From: Sabellastarte sp. h YS-2021
Lineage: Eukaryota > Annelida > Polychaeta > Sabellida > Sabellidae
Reading direction: 5' to 3'
Length of the DNA stretch: 64,000 bases
Assembly: GCA_964017235.1 (NCBI GenBank)
Contig: OZ024930.1
Span: forward strand, 30,198,614-30,262,613
The translations under genes were made by a program, and so were the position numbers. Below, piece by piece: positions 24,701 to 32,139 of this stretch (within the stretch, counting starts at the first letter, position 1; each line of letters opens with the position of its first letter). The notes beneath the pieces were generated by a model. It was not told the DNA's origin. It ran no database searches and saw nothing but the letters and a program-made list of their open reading frames with translations.

Positions 24701-25864
24701 TACCAAGTATCAACTTCCTACACCTTACAGTTTCTGCAATTTTATAGGTCAAGATCACTATGGCAAGGTCAAAGATCAAATCAAGTAACACCATGATGTT
24801 GCACACCTACAACCTACAACCAATGTCCCTACCAAGTATCAACTTTCTACACCTTTACAGTTTCCGAGATATAGCCTGAACAAGATTTTCAATCTTAAGG
24901 TCAATGTGGCAAGGCCAAAGGTCAAATCAAGGTCACACCATGAAGCTGCACACCTTCACCGTATAACCAACATCCCTATCAAGTATTAATTTCTTACACC
25001 TTAGGGCTTCTGAGATACAGCCCAGACAAACTTTTTCCCGCCGCCCACCCAACCATCCGGACACCATGGGTGAAAACAATACCCCGACATCCTTTAAGGG
25101 CTGTTGGGTGGGTAAAAATACAAATGTTCTGTATAATTTTGTCATACTTCTGCTACATAAATTGGAGAAATTGAGGAACAACTTCTTGCTCCAATAAAAA
25201 AGTTTCATCAGTGATCCCCTATTTTTTCACTGTTCTGGACATAAAACATCAATATGAACTTATTTTCAAACATTGGTAAAATTCTTAATGTTAAAAGTAT
25301 TTAGTAGTGATTGTCCTTAAGATCCTAATTATACTTTTTGAGATTGTGTTTGGGAGACAATATTGAAATACAGACTTTCAATATTCAGTTTAACCATGTA
25401 CATATTTTGTTCAATATTTAACAATATTACCAACATTTCTAATGTTGCCAAGTAATATGAGCCATGCACTGTAGAGAAATACATAGATTTTTCAATACCA
25501 GTCCTCATCACGATAGTGATTGTCACTCTAATAGTCCAAAGTGAAACAATATGCAGTATACCAGTATTATGTTAACAACACTAGTTTAAACAGACCGTCT
25601 ATTGATGAATATCAACATACATCTACTACAGTATACTTGACTAGATGCTGTTAAAAGTTACATGGCCACAATACTAAACACTTACTTTTTTCAGAAAAAA
25701 AAGTATTTGACAAAGCCAAATAAATATGAAACCTGATTGATAAGCTGGCTGATTAATTGATGCAAATATATACTAACCAGACTTCCTCGTCTGCTATCTA
25801 CACGCTTGAGCTTCTTTTGTCGAGGTACACTAATTTGATCAGTTGCCTTGGCTCTGCGTGGCAT
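634..25864 (-). CDS. XPC: XPC / Rad4-family nucleotide excision repair damage sensor, 12 exons, 3' part off the left edge
   Basis: Nuclear protein of global-genome repair. In the known family XPC binds RAD23 and centrin, recognises helix-distorting lesions and recruits TFIIH. Exons on the minus strand are 25778-25864, 21171-21720, 16612-16941, 15912-16008, 14940-15021, 11161-11523, 8920-9198, 8333-8452, 8014-8162, 3554-3711, 968-1018 and 634-726. Every junction inside the window has AG acceptor and GT donor and the phases match, giving 2,359 nt (786 codons plus one base) with no stop. Landmarks: Lys/Arg-rich N-terminus; DSDWEEVED (about residues 315-323), matching the acidic TFIIH p62-binding motif of vertebrate XPC; VHLLCLLSHGFHRN (383-396) and LGTRLVMSLQP (about 486-496) of the Rad4 transglutaminase-homology domain; Ser/Lys-rich insert (about 500-738); then GIDHWLEVY and CVECSQGLVD. 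The end of that domain and BHD1-3 are missing only because the window stops. The family call is secure; individual weak donors are less so. Confidence 0.93.
968..1018 (-). CDS. XPC: XPC exon 11 (second half of transglutaminase-homology domain begins)
   Basis: Short 51-bp exon, acceptor TTTTGCTTCTAG, donor GTAAGT, phase 1 both sides. With the flanking split codons it reads GIDHWLEVYLSTEKKWIC, matching the near-invariant G-x-D-x-W-x-E-V-x-x-x-x-x-x-W-x-x-V/I motif of Rad4/XPC. Confidence 0.92.
1019..2235. other. XPC intron, no feature recognised
   Basis: AT-rich sequence between exon 11 and the first repeat. A short GGGTTCAAACCCT at about 1493 looks like a tRNA B box, but no A box or cloverleaf accompanies it. 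Nothing else supportable. Confidence 0.5.
2241..3065 (+). repeat. Dispersed element with ~147-bp tandem units (family D)
   Basis: Units containing AATGTCCCTACCAAGTATC recur at about 2680, 2827 and 2973 with GGTCACACCATGACGTTGCA between them. The same left flank (GAAGCTGTAAAA.TTTATTAA), same array and same CTTTTTCCCGCC end occur at 24399-25113, so this is a mobile repeat carrying a short array. A fragment of the same family is at 14034-14240. Confidence 0.75.
3366..3530. repeat. GACGGACAGACGG-type dispersed repeat (copy 1)
   Basis: Shares AAGTTTCAAATCGAT-like text, GACGGACAGACGGA and the ending CAATCTAATAGGTGGGTTGG with 20640-20960. The family is common in marine invertebrate genomes. It ends just before XPC exon 10. 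Confidence 0.6.
3554..3711 (-). CDS. XPC: XPC exon 10
   Basis: 158 bp, acceptor TTTGTATGCACAG, phase 2 in, phase 1 out. SSDEDFEVDNTK resembles the acidic SDxDFE patch of human XPC; the exon ends SDSESDCYEDK. The donor GTTTGT has T at +3, unusual but tolerated; phase with exon 11 is correct (split Gly codon). Confidence 0.85.
3905..5560 (-). mobile_element. Decayed L2/CR1-like LINE (endonuclease-RT linker and RT) in an XPC intron
   Basis: Read on the minus strand from the right: AEYYSTVITDNSLYPKKLWQ (linker), GVFPQKFKKAVGTPLIKK (start of the reverse transcriptase), then ELLFGVPQGP, KFHFYADNTQ (the catalytic YADD is YADN) and WMSSSMVKLNPDET. The order is correct for a LINE ORF2, but there are several stops and frameshifts. 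An AT-rich insertion at about 4449-4795 splits the RT. Dead copy; clade judged from motif wording only. Confidence 0.8.
4449..4795. repeat. Insertion inside the LINE, rich in ATCGATATTG motifs
   Basis: LINE coding similarity stops at about 4449 and resumes at about 4795. The sequence between has inverted ATCGATATTG / CAATATCGAT motifs near both ends, suggesting a small inverted-repeat element. Exact termini and target duplication were not resolved. Confidence 0.4.
6252..7912 (+). repeat. Dispersed element with internal ~170-bp minisatellite (family A, copy 1)
   Basis: About six units of 169-171 bp, each with GGTCGAAAATTTCGACGAAA, CTCGCACGGTTAAGGAGATA, CAAAATGGCCGCCATTTTTG and GGGGAAAATTTTTTGAAAAT. 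The left flank (AAACTAGAAATAGGACGCCC) and right flank (GAAGCAATTCCCCCCAAAAG to GCAAAAATAATATGT) are shared with 34146-35987, so both are copies of one mobile element. Units are open in several frames on both strands but carry no protein signature. Confidence 0.85.
8014..8162 (-). CDS. XPC: XPC exon 9 (insert)
   Basis: 149 bp, phase 0 in (acceptor CTATTTCAG), phase 2 out (donor GTAAAC). It encodes VDSYCELSEGSDGGNGEKNE and a basic KQRRSHHGNQKHVNK stretch, and joins exon 10 to form GDSESSDEDFEV, the serine/acidic patch typical of XPC before its conserved C-terminal half. Confidence 0.82.
8333..8452 (-). CDS. XPC: XPC exon 8 (basic insert)
   Basis: 120 bp, 40 codons, phase 0 both sides, acceptor TTTTATTCAG, donor GTAGGC. 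DEEVPAVKGKGLGKG then a run of arginines (IRRRRRSK). Low-complexity insert as in exon 7; probably another nuclear-localisation or protein-interaction segment. Confidence 0.8.
8920..9198 (-). CDS. XPC: XPC exon 7 (basic/Ser-rich insert)
   Basis: 279 bp, 93 codons, phase 0 both sides, acceptor AAATCATAG and a weak donor GTGGGC. It encodes KLKPKEISEDQPSTSTKAKK and further Lys/Ser/Arg-rich sequence, including an acidic SEESEPK near the end. This is the variable insertion of metazoan XPC; assignment rests on phase, open frame and composition. Confidence 0.82.
9255..10775 (+). repeat. Dispersed element with ~150-165-bp tandem units (family E)
   Basis: Four units with GACCTTGAAGGAGGGG, TCAAGGTCAAATCTGACCAC and CCTCTAGGACCAATA between about 9800 and 10400. 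The block is bounded by GTATCCACCGG on the left and CTCTGGTGGATACAAT on the right, which form a short imperfect inverted pair. GGGGATACA motifs fill the left part. No protein similarity. Confidence 0.6.
11161..11523 (-). CDS. XPC: XPC exon 6 (Rad4 transglutaminase-homology core)
   Basis: 363 bp, exactly 121 codons, phase 0 on both sides, acceptor CCCATTTCAG, donor GTGAGT. It is the best conserved exon: VHLLCLLSHGFHRNHLCNGP, LSRLVQWF, SVEEIVYLFIALLRMLGLGT and TRLVMSLQP follow the human order and spacing with no large gaps. This stretch carries the fold shared with peptide N-glycanase and forms part of the platform for RAD23. Confidence 0.95.
11524..12719. other. XPC intron, unique-looking AT-rich sequence
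   Basis: No exon, transposon motif or array recognised between XPC exon 6 and the repeat starting near 12720. Confidence 0.5.
12720..14240 (+). repeat. Older dispersed repeat split by a hAT-type MITE
   Basis: The left piece (12720-12862) begins CTGCCAAGGAGGTAAT and the right piece (14034-14240) carries CCTACCAAGTATTAACTTCC and ends ACCATGGGTGAAAACAATAC, shared with 25060-25115. Removing the insertion and one target duplication gives a continuous repeat. Confidence 0.7.
12863..14025 (+). mobile_element. hAT-type MITE, 1,163 bp, with 8-bp target duplication
   Basis: Starts CAGGGTTGGGGTCAATTAC and ends with its imperfect inverse (GTAATTGACCCCAATCCTG). Flanked by perfect 8-bp direct repeats ACTTAGAT at 12855-12862 and 14026-14033. 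The 5'-CAG start and 8-bp duplication are hAT hallmarks. Both ends carry subterminal arrays of ACAATTACAATT-like motifs. No transposase, so non-autonomous. Confidence 0.9.
14365..14845 (+). mobile_element. 3' end of an L2/CR1-like LINE
   Basis: Open frame ends with RRSQSDGIFLEVPHF, TPMIWNDLPDEVHSANSLAS and FRSKLKSYLFGKAYPP then a stop, the usual C-terminus of LINE ORF2 in this group. A short 3' UTR follows, ending AAGCGCTATAAAAGTGCTAT, the hairpin-like tail typical of L2/CR1 elements. It is 5' truncated and opposite in strand to XPC, stopping about 95 bp from exon 5. Confidence 0.82.
14940..15021 (-). CDS. XPC: XPC exon 5 (start of transglutaminase-homology domain)
   Basis: 82 bp, acceptor ACATTTTTAG, phase 2 in, phase 0 out, donor GTACAG. 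Residues KEWFRLQMNRYKRETQLCVH correspond to the family helix E-x-x-x-R-R-x-x-x-R-x-x-K-x-x-x-x-x-x-H-K that precedes VHLLCLL. It is the only candidate between exons 4 and 6 that fits both the family alignment and the required length (1 modulo 3). It lies about 95 bp from the end of a LINE insertion. Confidence 0.9.
15022..15911. other. XPC intron between exons 4 and 5
   Basis: No transposon recognised. A 30-bp segment at 15471-15500 is bounded by splice-like sites but does not fit the reading frame (see rejected items). Confidence 0.5.
15912..16008 (-). CDS. XPC: XPC exon 4
   Basis: 97 bp, phase 1 in, phase 2 out (donor GTAAGC). The first codon is split with exon 3 to give Asp, continuing the acidic motif as EEVEDVGGS. 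VPEQSVEVTLEASTFNKRKK matches the conserved segment of XPC just before the transglutaminase-homology domain. A repeat element begins only about 10 bp upstream of its acceptor (see 16018-16498). Confidence 0.9.
16018..16498 (+). repeat. Short copy of a tandem-array element (family C)
   Basis: Shares its left end (ACAAGCAATCAGYGCC), about one array unit (AGTAGGTGAATAACATAT) and its right end (GCAGAGTGATGCCATAATGT) with 21909-24362, which has about eleven units. It starts about 10 bp upstream of the XPC exon 4 acceptor. Confidence 0.8.
16612..16941 (-). CDS. XPC: XPC exon 3 (acidic TFIIH-binding motif)
   Basis: 330 bp, phase 1 in (acceptor TTGTTTTCTAG) and phase 1 out (donor GTAGAT). It ends in a run of acidic residues leading to DDDSDWEEVE. 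In human XPC the corresponding Trp and Val dock on the PH domain of TFIIH subunit p62; both are present here with the same W-x-x-V spacing. Upstream of it are a basic KKPKTPVKKR patch and DIKRLLLQFEG. Confidence 0.9.
17518..17752 (-). mobile_element. tRNA-derived SINE with intact target-site duplications
   Basis: The minus-strand head has a polymerase III A box (TGGTGTAGCGG) and B box (GGTTCGAATCT) in a tRNA-like region, then a body containing CTGGCTGTTGAACGCAACGT and an AATCTAAATCTAAAT tail. Perfect 14-bp target duplications TACCACCACTCTGA lie at 17504-17517 and 17753-17766. The head diverges from a functional tRNA and has no processed 3' part, so this is a SINE rather than a tRNA gene. A body fragment is also visible near 52145-52175. 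Confidence 0.92.
17938..19942 (+). repeat. Dispersed element with ~157-bp tandem array (family B, copy 1)
   Basis: About nine units between 18030 and 19490, each with GCTTTCCCAATACCTCTTAA, TAAAAGCAACAATAAAGGAG, TGACCCCAGTTTGACCCATA and a run of G. The right flank (CCCAAAATCTAATCAGCTC to CTTTCAGGGATGCTT) also occurs at 29750-30075, and a diverged relative at 52815-53500. G-runs of 12 or more lie at about 18619 and 19708, and a CGG-rich stretch at 19866. Confidence 0.85.
19945..20460. other. XPC intron, nothing recognised
   Basis: AT-rich sequence between the family B element and the next dispersed repeat; short open frames lack any family signature. Confidence 0.4.
20640..20960. repeat. GACGGACAGACGG-type dispersed repeat (copy 2)
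   Basis: Two internal copies of CTCCCTGTCAAGTTTGAATT (about 20684 and 20829) and the same CAATCTAATAGGTGGGTTGG end as 3366-3530. Confidence 0.65.
21171..21720 (-). CDS. XPC: XPC exon 2 (lysine-rich, disordered)
   Basis: 550 bp, entered phase 0 after TTTTTCGTTCAG and left phase 1 at a GTTAGG donor. It encodes about 183 residues, mostly Lys, Glu, Asp, Ser and Thr with several basic clusters (KKKNKDE, ETKKVKKGRRNE), typical of the disordered nuclear-localising N-terminal part of XPC. Similarity to other XPC proteins is compositional here; assignment rests on the open frame and correct phase to exons 1 and 3. Confidence 0.85.
21909..24362 (+). repeat. Tandem-array element, about eleven ~155-bp units (family C)
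   Basis: Units carry AGCTACAGGTCTGCAATTTT, CTATGTTATAGCTGACCC, GTAGGTGAATAACATAT, AAATGCAATAGTTTTCAAGT and CTGATTTACTCAACAGTGA. Terminal segments match 16018-16498. One unit near 23586-23672 is interrupted by an 87-bp block also present in the hAT-type MITE at 13121-13207. Confidence 0.85.
24399..25113 (+). repeat. Dispersed element with ~147-bp units (family D, copy 2)
   Basis: Same left flank, unit text (CACACCATGAHGTTGCAC, AATGTCCCTACCAAGTATC) and CTTTTTCCCGCCGCCCACCC end as 2241-3065, followed by ACCATGGGTGAAAACAATAC as at 14190. It directly abuts the family C element, so two mobile repeats stand side by side. Confidence 0.75.
25778..25864 (-). CDS. XPC: XPC exon 1 (start codon exon)
   Basis: 29 codons from ATG at 25864-25862, starting MPRRAKATDQ and rich in Arg and Lys as in other XPC N-termini. 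It ends phase 0 at a GTTAGT donor. The next upstream minus-strand sequence contains a TTTTTAG followed by a short stretch before the ATG, so an additional non-coding 5' exon is possible. No in-frame upstream ATG was preferred because the chosen one directly starts the basic segment that joins exon 2 in frame. Confidence 0.85.
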
Positions 25865-27850
25865 GTTGACAGCTTAACTAGAGACTGCATGTAATAGCAT
25901 CTAAAAATACAAAGCTGAAGAAATAAATAACTTTCGTAATTTAAGTAACTACACTTACACAAAAAATATAGGTCACAGAATTCGGTGGGTTTTATAACAG
26001 TATTTTGACAGGAAAAAAACTGTTTTATGATATTCATCTACTCCAGTGTAAACCTACTACACTGAATACCATATTTTCAATTATAAGGGTAAATTTTTCA
26101 CTAATATAAATAAATACTGGTATAAGTGTAGAATATAAATTAACTGAAAGAAAAGTTATTGTTTTAAATGTCTGCGGAATTTGGGACAAAGTAGTGGACA
26201 TAAGGGACAAAGTATTGGGTGTCTTAGCCTGGGTAGTAAGTGGTAAGCTCTTCACAATAGGGCTCTTTTGGCATCTGGCATGCCACCCTCTCACACCAAA
26301 TTTTGAGCTTATACAGGCGCTTTCAATTTTCAAATTTGAACTATTTGATCTTCAACTAAAGAGACATGACCATATTAAATATATTTGATCTTTAAGCAGC
26401 ATTTCTATTAAGATATTGACAATTCCCACAGAATTATGTGATCCCACACTTTTTTCAGTATGCACATATGAATATTAACAAATTGTACATTAGGTAAATT
26501 TTAAATAGCTAATCTTCAACTAGAAGTTTCCACATAAAATACTTGATCTTCAAGCTGTAATTCTATTTATAAAATATTGTTAGGAAACCACACTAAATTC
26601 CATGACCTCATACTTTCTATGTGTATGTGAAAATTAATGAGTTTTTCTTGTGAGCTGAATGTAAACAAACAGAATAAATATTGCTGAAACTAAATAAATA
26701 TCTACAGGCAGTTTTAGAATAAATGACACAATGGCAAAACAATTGTAATTGAAAATCCTTCTACATATTTGGAACGAAACCACTGTGGAGTAAAACCTTT
26801 TGACACTCTCTTCTCGAGCCAATATCACCTATATTAGATGGCACAACGTTACACAATAATACTGAGTAGATAGTCATATCTGTTTATGTGAATAATATTC
26901 ACTGTAAACATAAATTGTGATTAACTTTTTGCATTTCTTAACATTATAAGTAATTGGTAAAAATATTCTATCAAGGTAATGATAACTTGTCTAACAATAG
27001 AGCCATTTAACATTGTAGTGACATGGGTATACATGGGTTACCTTGAAGTGGGTCGATTTTTCAGGGTTTTAGTGCTGTGTAAAATGAAAATTAGACAGAA
27101 ACACTATCTTTGGGAGGCATATAGATGAAAGCAGTAGTAGTAACCTTATATAAGAATAGTAAATAACTCGCTTGTTTTAATTGTAAAACTGCACAAAATC
27201 TTTGAAAAATATCTGCACAAAATATTCATGAAGTGGATAAATTTGCTAATAAAACTACTTCTCCCTTGTTCTTATTTCAACCAAATCGATGTGGTTCTTG
27301 TATTTAATACATTTAAAAGTTCAAAAAGTGTTTTGAATAATGAAAATAGCATTAACTTAATGAACAACAGAATCTGTTTGTGAATGTGTCATGATGCAAA
27401 TGTAGCCAGGCTATTTCCTCTCATACAAAGGGCAAAAAAAAATCAATTTAAAAAGGTTATTTTTTAAATTTAACAGATATCAAAACATCAAAATTTGATA
27501 TATGGCAATGTAGGTATTCACTCTGAATCTTTACCAAAAATTTTGTGATACAGGAATACAGCATTTTTTTTATTTTGGTATAAATTCTTAAAAAAACTTA
27601 TTTTTACGCTACTGCTTGGCACTGTATGATGGCACAAATATCAATATGGAACAAACTAGAAAATAGAATATCAAATATCATTTGGTTGCCATCTGTACAA
27701 TTCATGCACTGTCACCAACAAAATAAGGATGTCAAAGTAATGAGAGAAACAAATTAAATACATTCAGTTTTTTCCATATGCAAATTGTGCTGAGATAGGG
27801 CACTGATTTCTAGTAGAAATTACATTTATTGCCTCTAAAAAAACACTTAT
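25865..27850. other. Upstream of XPC: promoter region expected, no motif identified
   Basis: Immediately 5' of the XPC start codon. No CpG-rich stretch, TATA-like element at a convincing position, or divergent gene could be recognised. The XPC transcription start should lie near 25.9-26.1 kb by inference only. Confidence 0.4.
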
Positions 27851-27856
27851 AAAAGT

Positions 27857-28126
27857 TTTACTGCTATACTACTTGCTACCAATTATTGCCGGGTACCAAC
27901 TATCGCCAAAACCAGTACAGTACCAATAAAATGTTCATATTTCAGTTATCGCCATATATTTTGAAAGCCTTTTGTTGTGTATTTGTTCCATTCATTTTCA
28001 AAACAGTTCTACCTTAATTATTTACAAGCCTATGGAGGTACTTTTGGTCAAGTTATGTCTATCTGAAGTATGTATAACGATAATTGGTACCTAGCGATAA
28101 TCGGTAGCAACTAGCACGGCAGTAAA
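27857..28126. mobile_element. Short inverted-repeat MITE (270 bp)
   Basis: Ends TTTACTGC and GCAGTAAA are part of about 50-bp imperfect inverted arms carrying TTGCTACCRATTAT and GGTACCAA. No clear target duplication was found, so the superfamily is open. Confidence 0.65.
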
Positions 28127-29195
28127 GCAGAAACTTCATCTGTCCTTTTTCACCAATTGTATCCGTGTCCATTGTTGCCCATACCTGTGATACCCTAGAT
28201 CTATTGGTATAAAACATATTGTAATCATCTGTGTCCATCATGAGAAAGGAAAAAATTCATTAATCACAGAAATAGTTATACACTGTTTTATACCAGAGAA
28301 TCTACACCCGTAGACAGTGAATCAGACAGGACAATCCAGTCTGACACAACATAAGGGCGTGGCTATGGTATGGTAAAACTGTTCCATAGAAAATATGCTA
28401 CAGTCCAGATTGCCGCACTCCAGAACTTTGTCTGGAGTGAGGCATTCAATAACAATTATTTTCATTGGTTAATTCAATCAACAGAGTGTCTTCGGAACTG
28501 GCAAGGAAGGGTCATACTTCTCTTAATTTCAGAACCGTCACGTCCATACTATAAAATGTTTTACAACTTTACTTATATTGGGTGCTAAATTAAAGCATGC
28601 TGTCATTGAAAATACATCTAGATTAAAACAAAGATCGGTAATTAAAACATATGGTCTTTTTTAATAAATGGTACAAATCTTTCTTTCTTTTACTAAATAC
28701 TTTAAGGGGATAAAATTTGCATTTTTACGGAAATTCAGGAGCATTGCCAATGATAACCATATTTTGTTTCACTTTGAAAATTCATACATATATTATGCCC
28801 ACATAAATGATTTTAAAATTGTTATTATTTATTCCACTACCAACACCTGCCAATGTACTAAAAGAGAAACTGGTAAGTGCAGATTCACTGGGTAAATAAG
28901 ATACATTCAAAACACTGTTCCACTAGTACCTCCAAGCAATATAGAGAAAAATCTGGTTCTTCATCTGATGTTGTCACTAATGTTATGATGAGCCATCTAT
29001 TGATGATAATGATATGGATACAATAAAGTAGAAAAGTAGAAAAGGTAGAAAAACCAGCAGCACTGAGAGAAGAAGTGAAAGTTAAGCAGTGTAGACGTTC
29101 ATGCATTAACATGAAAGAAAAAATGCTAGCTTGTTTGTTTTCTATCATCATAAATTATGAAAAGTTAATTAGTAAATGCTACAGTTTGTAAGAAG

Positions 29196-30075
29196 AGTTG
29201 TTTTAAAGGAGATATAAGGCAAAAACACAAAATTGCTATTTTATGACCCCAGTTTGACCCCTTCAGGGGTGTCGGGGGGATAAATATGATGGACTATCTA
29301 GACTCTCAACATATGGTTTCCCAATACCTCTTAATACATTCTAAAGCTGTAAAACCAATAATAAAGGAGGTATAAGGCAAAAACACAAAATTTGCTGTTT
29401 TATTACCAAAGTTTGACTCATGGGGGGGGGGGGGGGGGGTCAGGGCATAAATCTGACCGGCTTCCCAATACCTCTTAATGCATTCTAAAAGCAATACTCA
29501 ATGAGATATAAAGAAAAATGTCAAAATCTGCTATTTTATTACCCCAGTTTGACCCCTACAGCAGGTGGGGAGGTATTTGACTTGCCTTTGAGACTCTCCA
29601 CATATGGTTTCCTACTACCTCCCAATACATTTTATGGTTCTAAATGCAATACTTAAGAAGATAATGGGGGTTCATATAAAATTTAAGCTTTCTGGTTGGT
29701 ACCTTTTAGAAAATTGCTCATAAATCGGTCAATTTTCATCAGATCACTCCCAAAATCTAATCAGCTCACATTTTTGATAGTATGAACATGTCAATGAAAT
29801 TACAAGCCTCTGCACTTAGTAGATTTTGCTGAGCAGCGATGACAGGCTGGTGGACCCAAAGGAACTACTTTTTGATGATGTGACCTTGATAAAGATCAAA
29901 GGTCAAATTTAAGCATGTGGAAAAATGTTCCCATGCCTGTGGTATATAACTGCCAAATATGGCTTGAAAGCTTCCAATAATAAGGGAAATATTCAAGGGA
30001 GACCATAATGTGGAGGTGGCAGCGGCGGTGAGGAAACTGAAGTAAGGCAAATAAGCGCCTTTTCAGGGATGCTTC
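29196..30075 (+). repeat. Family B element, copy 2 (short array)
   Basis: Two to three units with GACCCCAGTTTGACCCC and CCCAATACCTCTTAATRCAT, a G-run at about 29425, and the same right flank as 17938-19942 ending TTTTCAGGGATGCTTC. Confidence 0.8.
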
Positions 30076-30082
30076 ATTATCC

Positions 30083-30390
30083 TTCTGCTAGATACAACTA
30101 CTTCCATCAGGCAGTTATATTTTTGGTGCATTTGTCTGTCTGTCTCTATGTCTGTTCATGATTACTCCTAAGTAATAAACAGATCTTTGTTGATTTTTTA
30201 TGTGTGTTGGGCCTAACCAAAGGATGAAGTGATTCGATTTTCAGATCTTTCAAAATTTTATGTGCGTAGGGCCTGAAAAGGGGAAGAAATTTGGGGAAAG
30301 ATCCGGATCATATTTTGGTTACAAAAAATTCTGATTTCTTGGAAATGTCACCTTGTGGACGTCTGCGCTCTATGAGTGCTTTCAAGTTTC
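30083..30390 (+). repeat. Dispersed repeat ending in GGACGTCTGCGCTCTATGAG
   Basis: Contains TTTGTCTGTCTGTCT and two TTTTATGTGYGTWGGGCCT blocks. Its GTCTGCGCTCT..GAGTGC end resembles the GAGGTATGCACTCTCGGAGT at 14280-14300, a terminus common among marine-invertebrate repeats. Confidence 0.5.
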
Positions 30391-30399
30391 TTTTGTTTC

Positions 30400-32130
30400 T
30401 TGGTTTCTAGGTTTCTGTATTTGAACATAAACACAACATGTATGAGGTTCCAGTATTCTGAAACTGTTCAGTTTTCAAAATTGACCACAGGTTGTTTATT
30501 GCAAATTTTACAGTTTATATTGGAGCCCAAGACAAGGTCAGGTCTAGAATGGATTCACAAACACAGAAGAAAACATAGCTTTCCACTTTTGCTATCCCAA
30601 ATTTTATTGTTTGAATAAAACTTCCACAGAACTACCTATGAACCACATTTTTGCTAATGTGATTGATATTGTTGCAAATGTGATCGAAAACAACACCTAC
30701 ATATCAGAAAATATGTCAGGCTAGGGGATAAATTATGAGGAAATGAAGCAACAAATCTTGTACAGAGAAAATACTACTTTTAGACAAGGGATGGTTATAT
30801 TAGGGACATAATTAAATAATTAAAACATCAGCAGATACATTGCTGCATCAATAAAAATCTGTACAGTAAACAGAAAAAATCAGCACACTAGAAAAATTAC
30901 ATCAGAAAAAAATCTGTACAGTTAAAAAGAGTTGCACTTCATTAATATTTAAGGCATTACATGATTTCAATGATATTTTTGGATGTTTAACTTATCTTGT
31001 ATGATACAAAAAAGCATATTAAAATGTAACAAAGTAGATATAAATTGCCAAGAAAGAATTTATTACAGTAAAATTAACATTTTCTGTTATACATGTCTTT
31101 TCAATGTCAAATATTGATGTACTTTATACATTTCAAATACTCAACCATTAGCCTTTCTTCTACATAATCCAGAGAGGAAGTTAAGCAAGGTCAGCAGCAT
31201 CTTTTATTAACACCATTTGTGGTTTTAAATGTCACATTTTCTTGTTTATATGTTGAAAGACATGCAGAGTGTTATGTTTACATCGGAAAAAATCAGTAAT
31301 TTATCAGAAAAAATCAGTAATTCATCAAAAAAATCATTCCTCACAATTATATAACAATAAATATTCTTTCGTACGTTTTGTGCCAAGATGAGGTTTGTGC
31401 CTAGTTCTGAAACTCTTCACTACGAGGGCTTTTCAATATTTGGACTGTATATCGAGCTGTTCCTGAATTTCAGAATGCCACCAAACCATAACAACATCTC
31501 CACATTATTGTACAGAATATGCAGGTACATCATTTGTATTTATTATATTTATTTTTCTAAACAGAGTTACAAAATAAAGAAAACTCCCATTGGCAGAGTT
31601 AAAAGCACAATGCAATATATGACTTTGTTTGCTTAATGTATGTACAGCATTCCATCAGCCTTGGTTGTGAACTTTCTCTTTATATAAAATGTGGAAAAGT
31701 AAAAAAAAAATGAGACTAGTTTGCAATTGCCTGCAGGCCTCACACAACATGCGAAAGTGCACTAGTTTTATCAATGGCAATCATATAACAACAAATATCC
31801 TTTCTTGCGTTTGGTGGCAAGATGAGGTTTGTACCTTATAATATGGACGCAACGGTCCTGAAATTAAGAGAAGTTTGACCCGTCCTTGCCAGTTCAGAAG
31901 ACACTTTGTTTACATATATTGCTGAAATAAACATTTATTTATTATTTATTTAATTAAGATGGGGAAAACCTTTTCTGATAAGTTTAAACCTTGTTTATTT
32001 CTATTCTTATTTATCACCTGCTTAGCTAAGTAAACTCCATCATACAACGTGTGGTGGTGTTTTGGAGTGTACTGTAGGTAGTTCTGAAATTCTTCACTAC
32101 GAGGGCTTTTTTTATGGTTTCAGGAATTTT
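30400..32130. repeat. AT-rich region with diverged duplicated segments
   Basis: GTGCCAAGATGAGGTTTGTG (31380) and GGTGGCAAGATGAGGTTTGT (31812) mark a direct duplication; TTCTTCACTACGAGGGCTTT recurs at about 31410 and 32092. The stretch 31838-31915 is an inverted relative of 28480-28556. No protein similarity. Confidence 0.5.
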
Positions 32131-32139
32131 TGATACATT

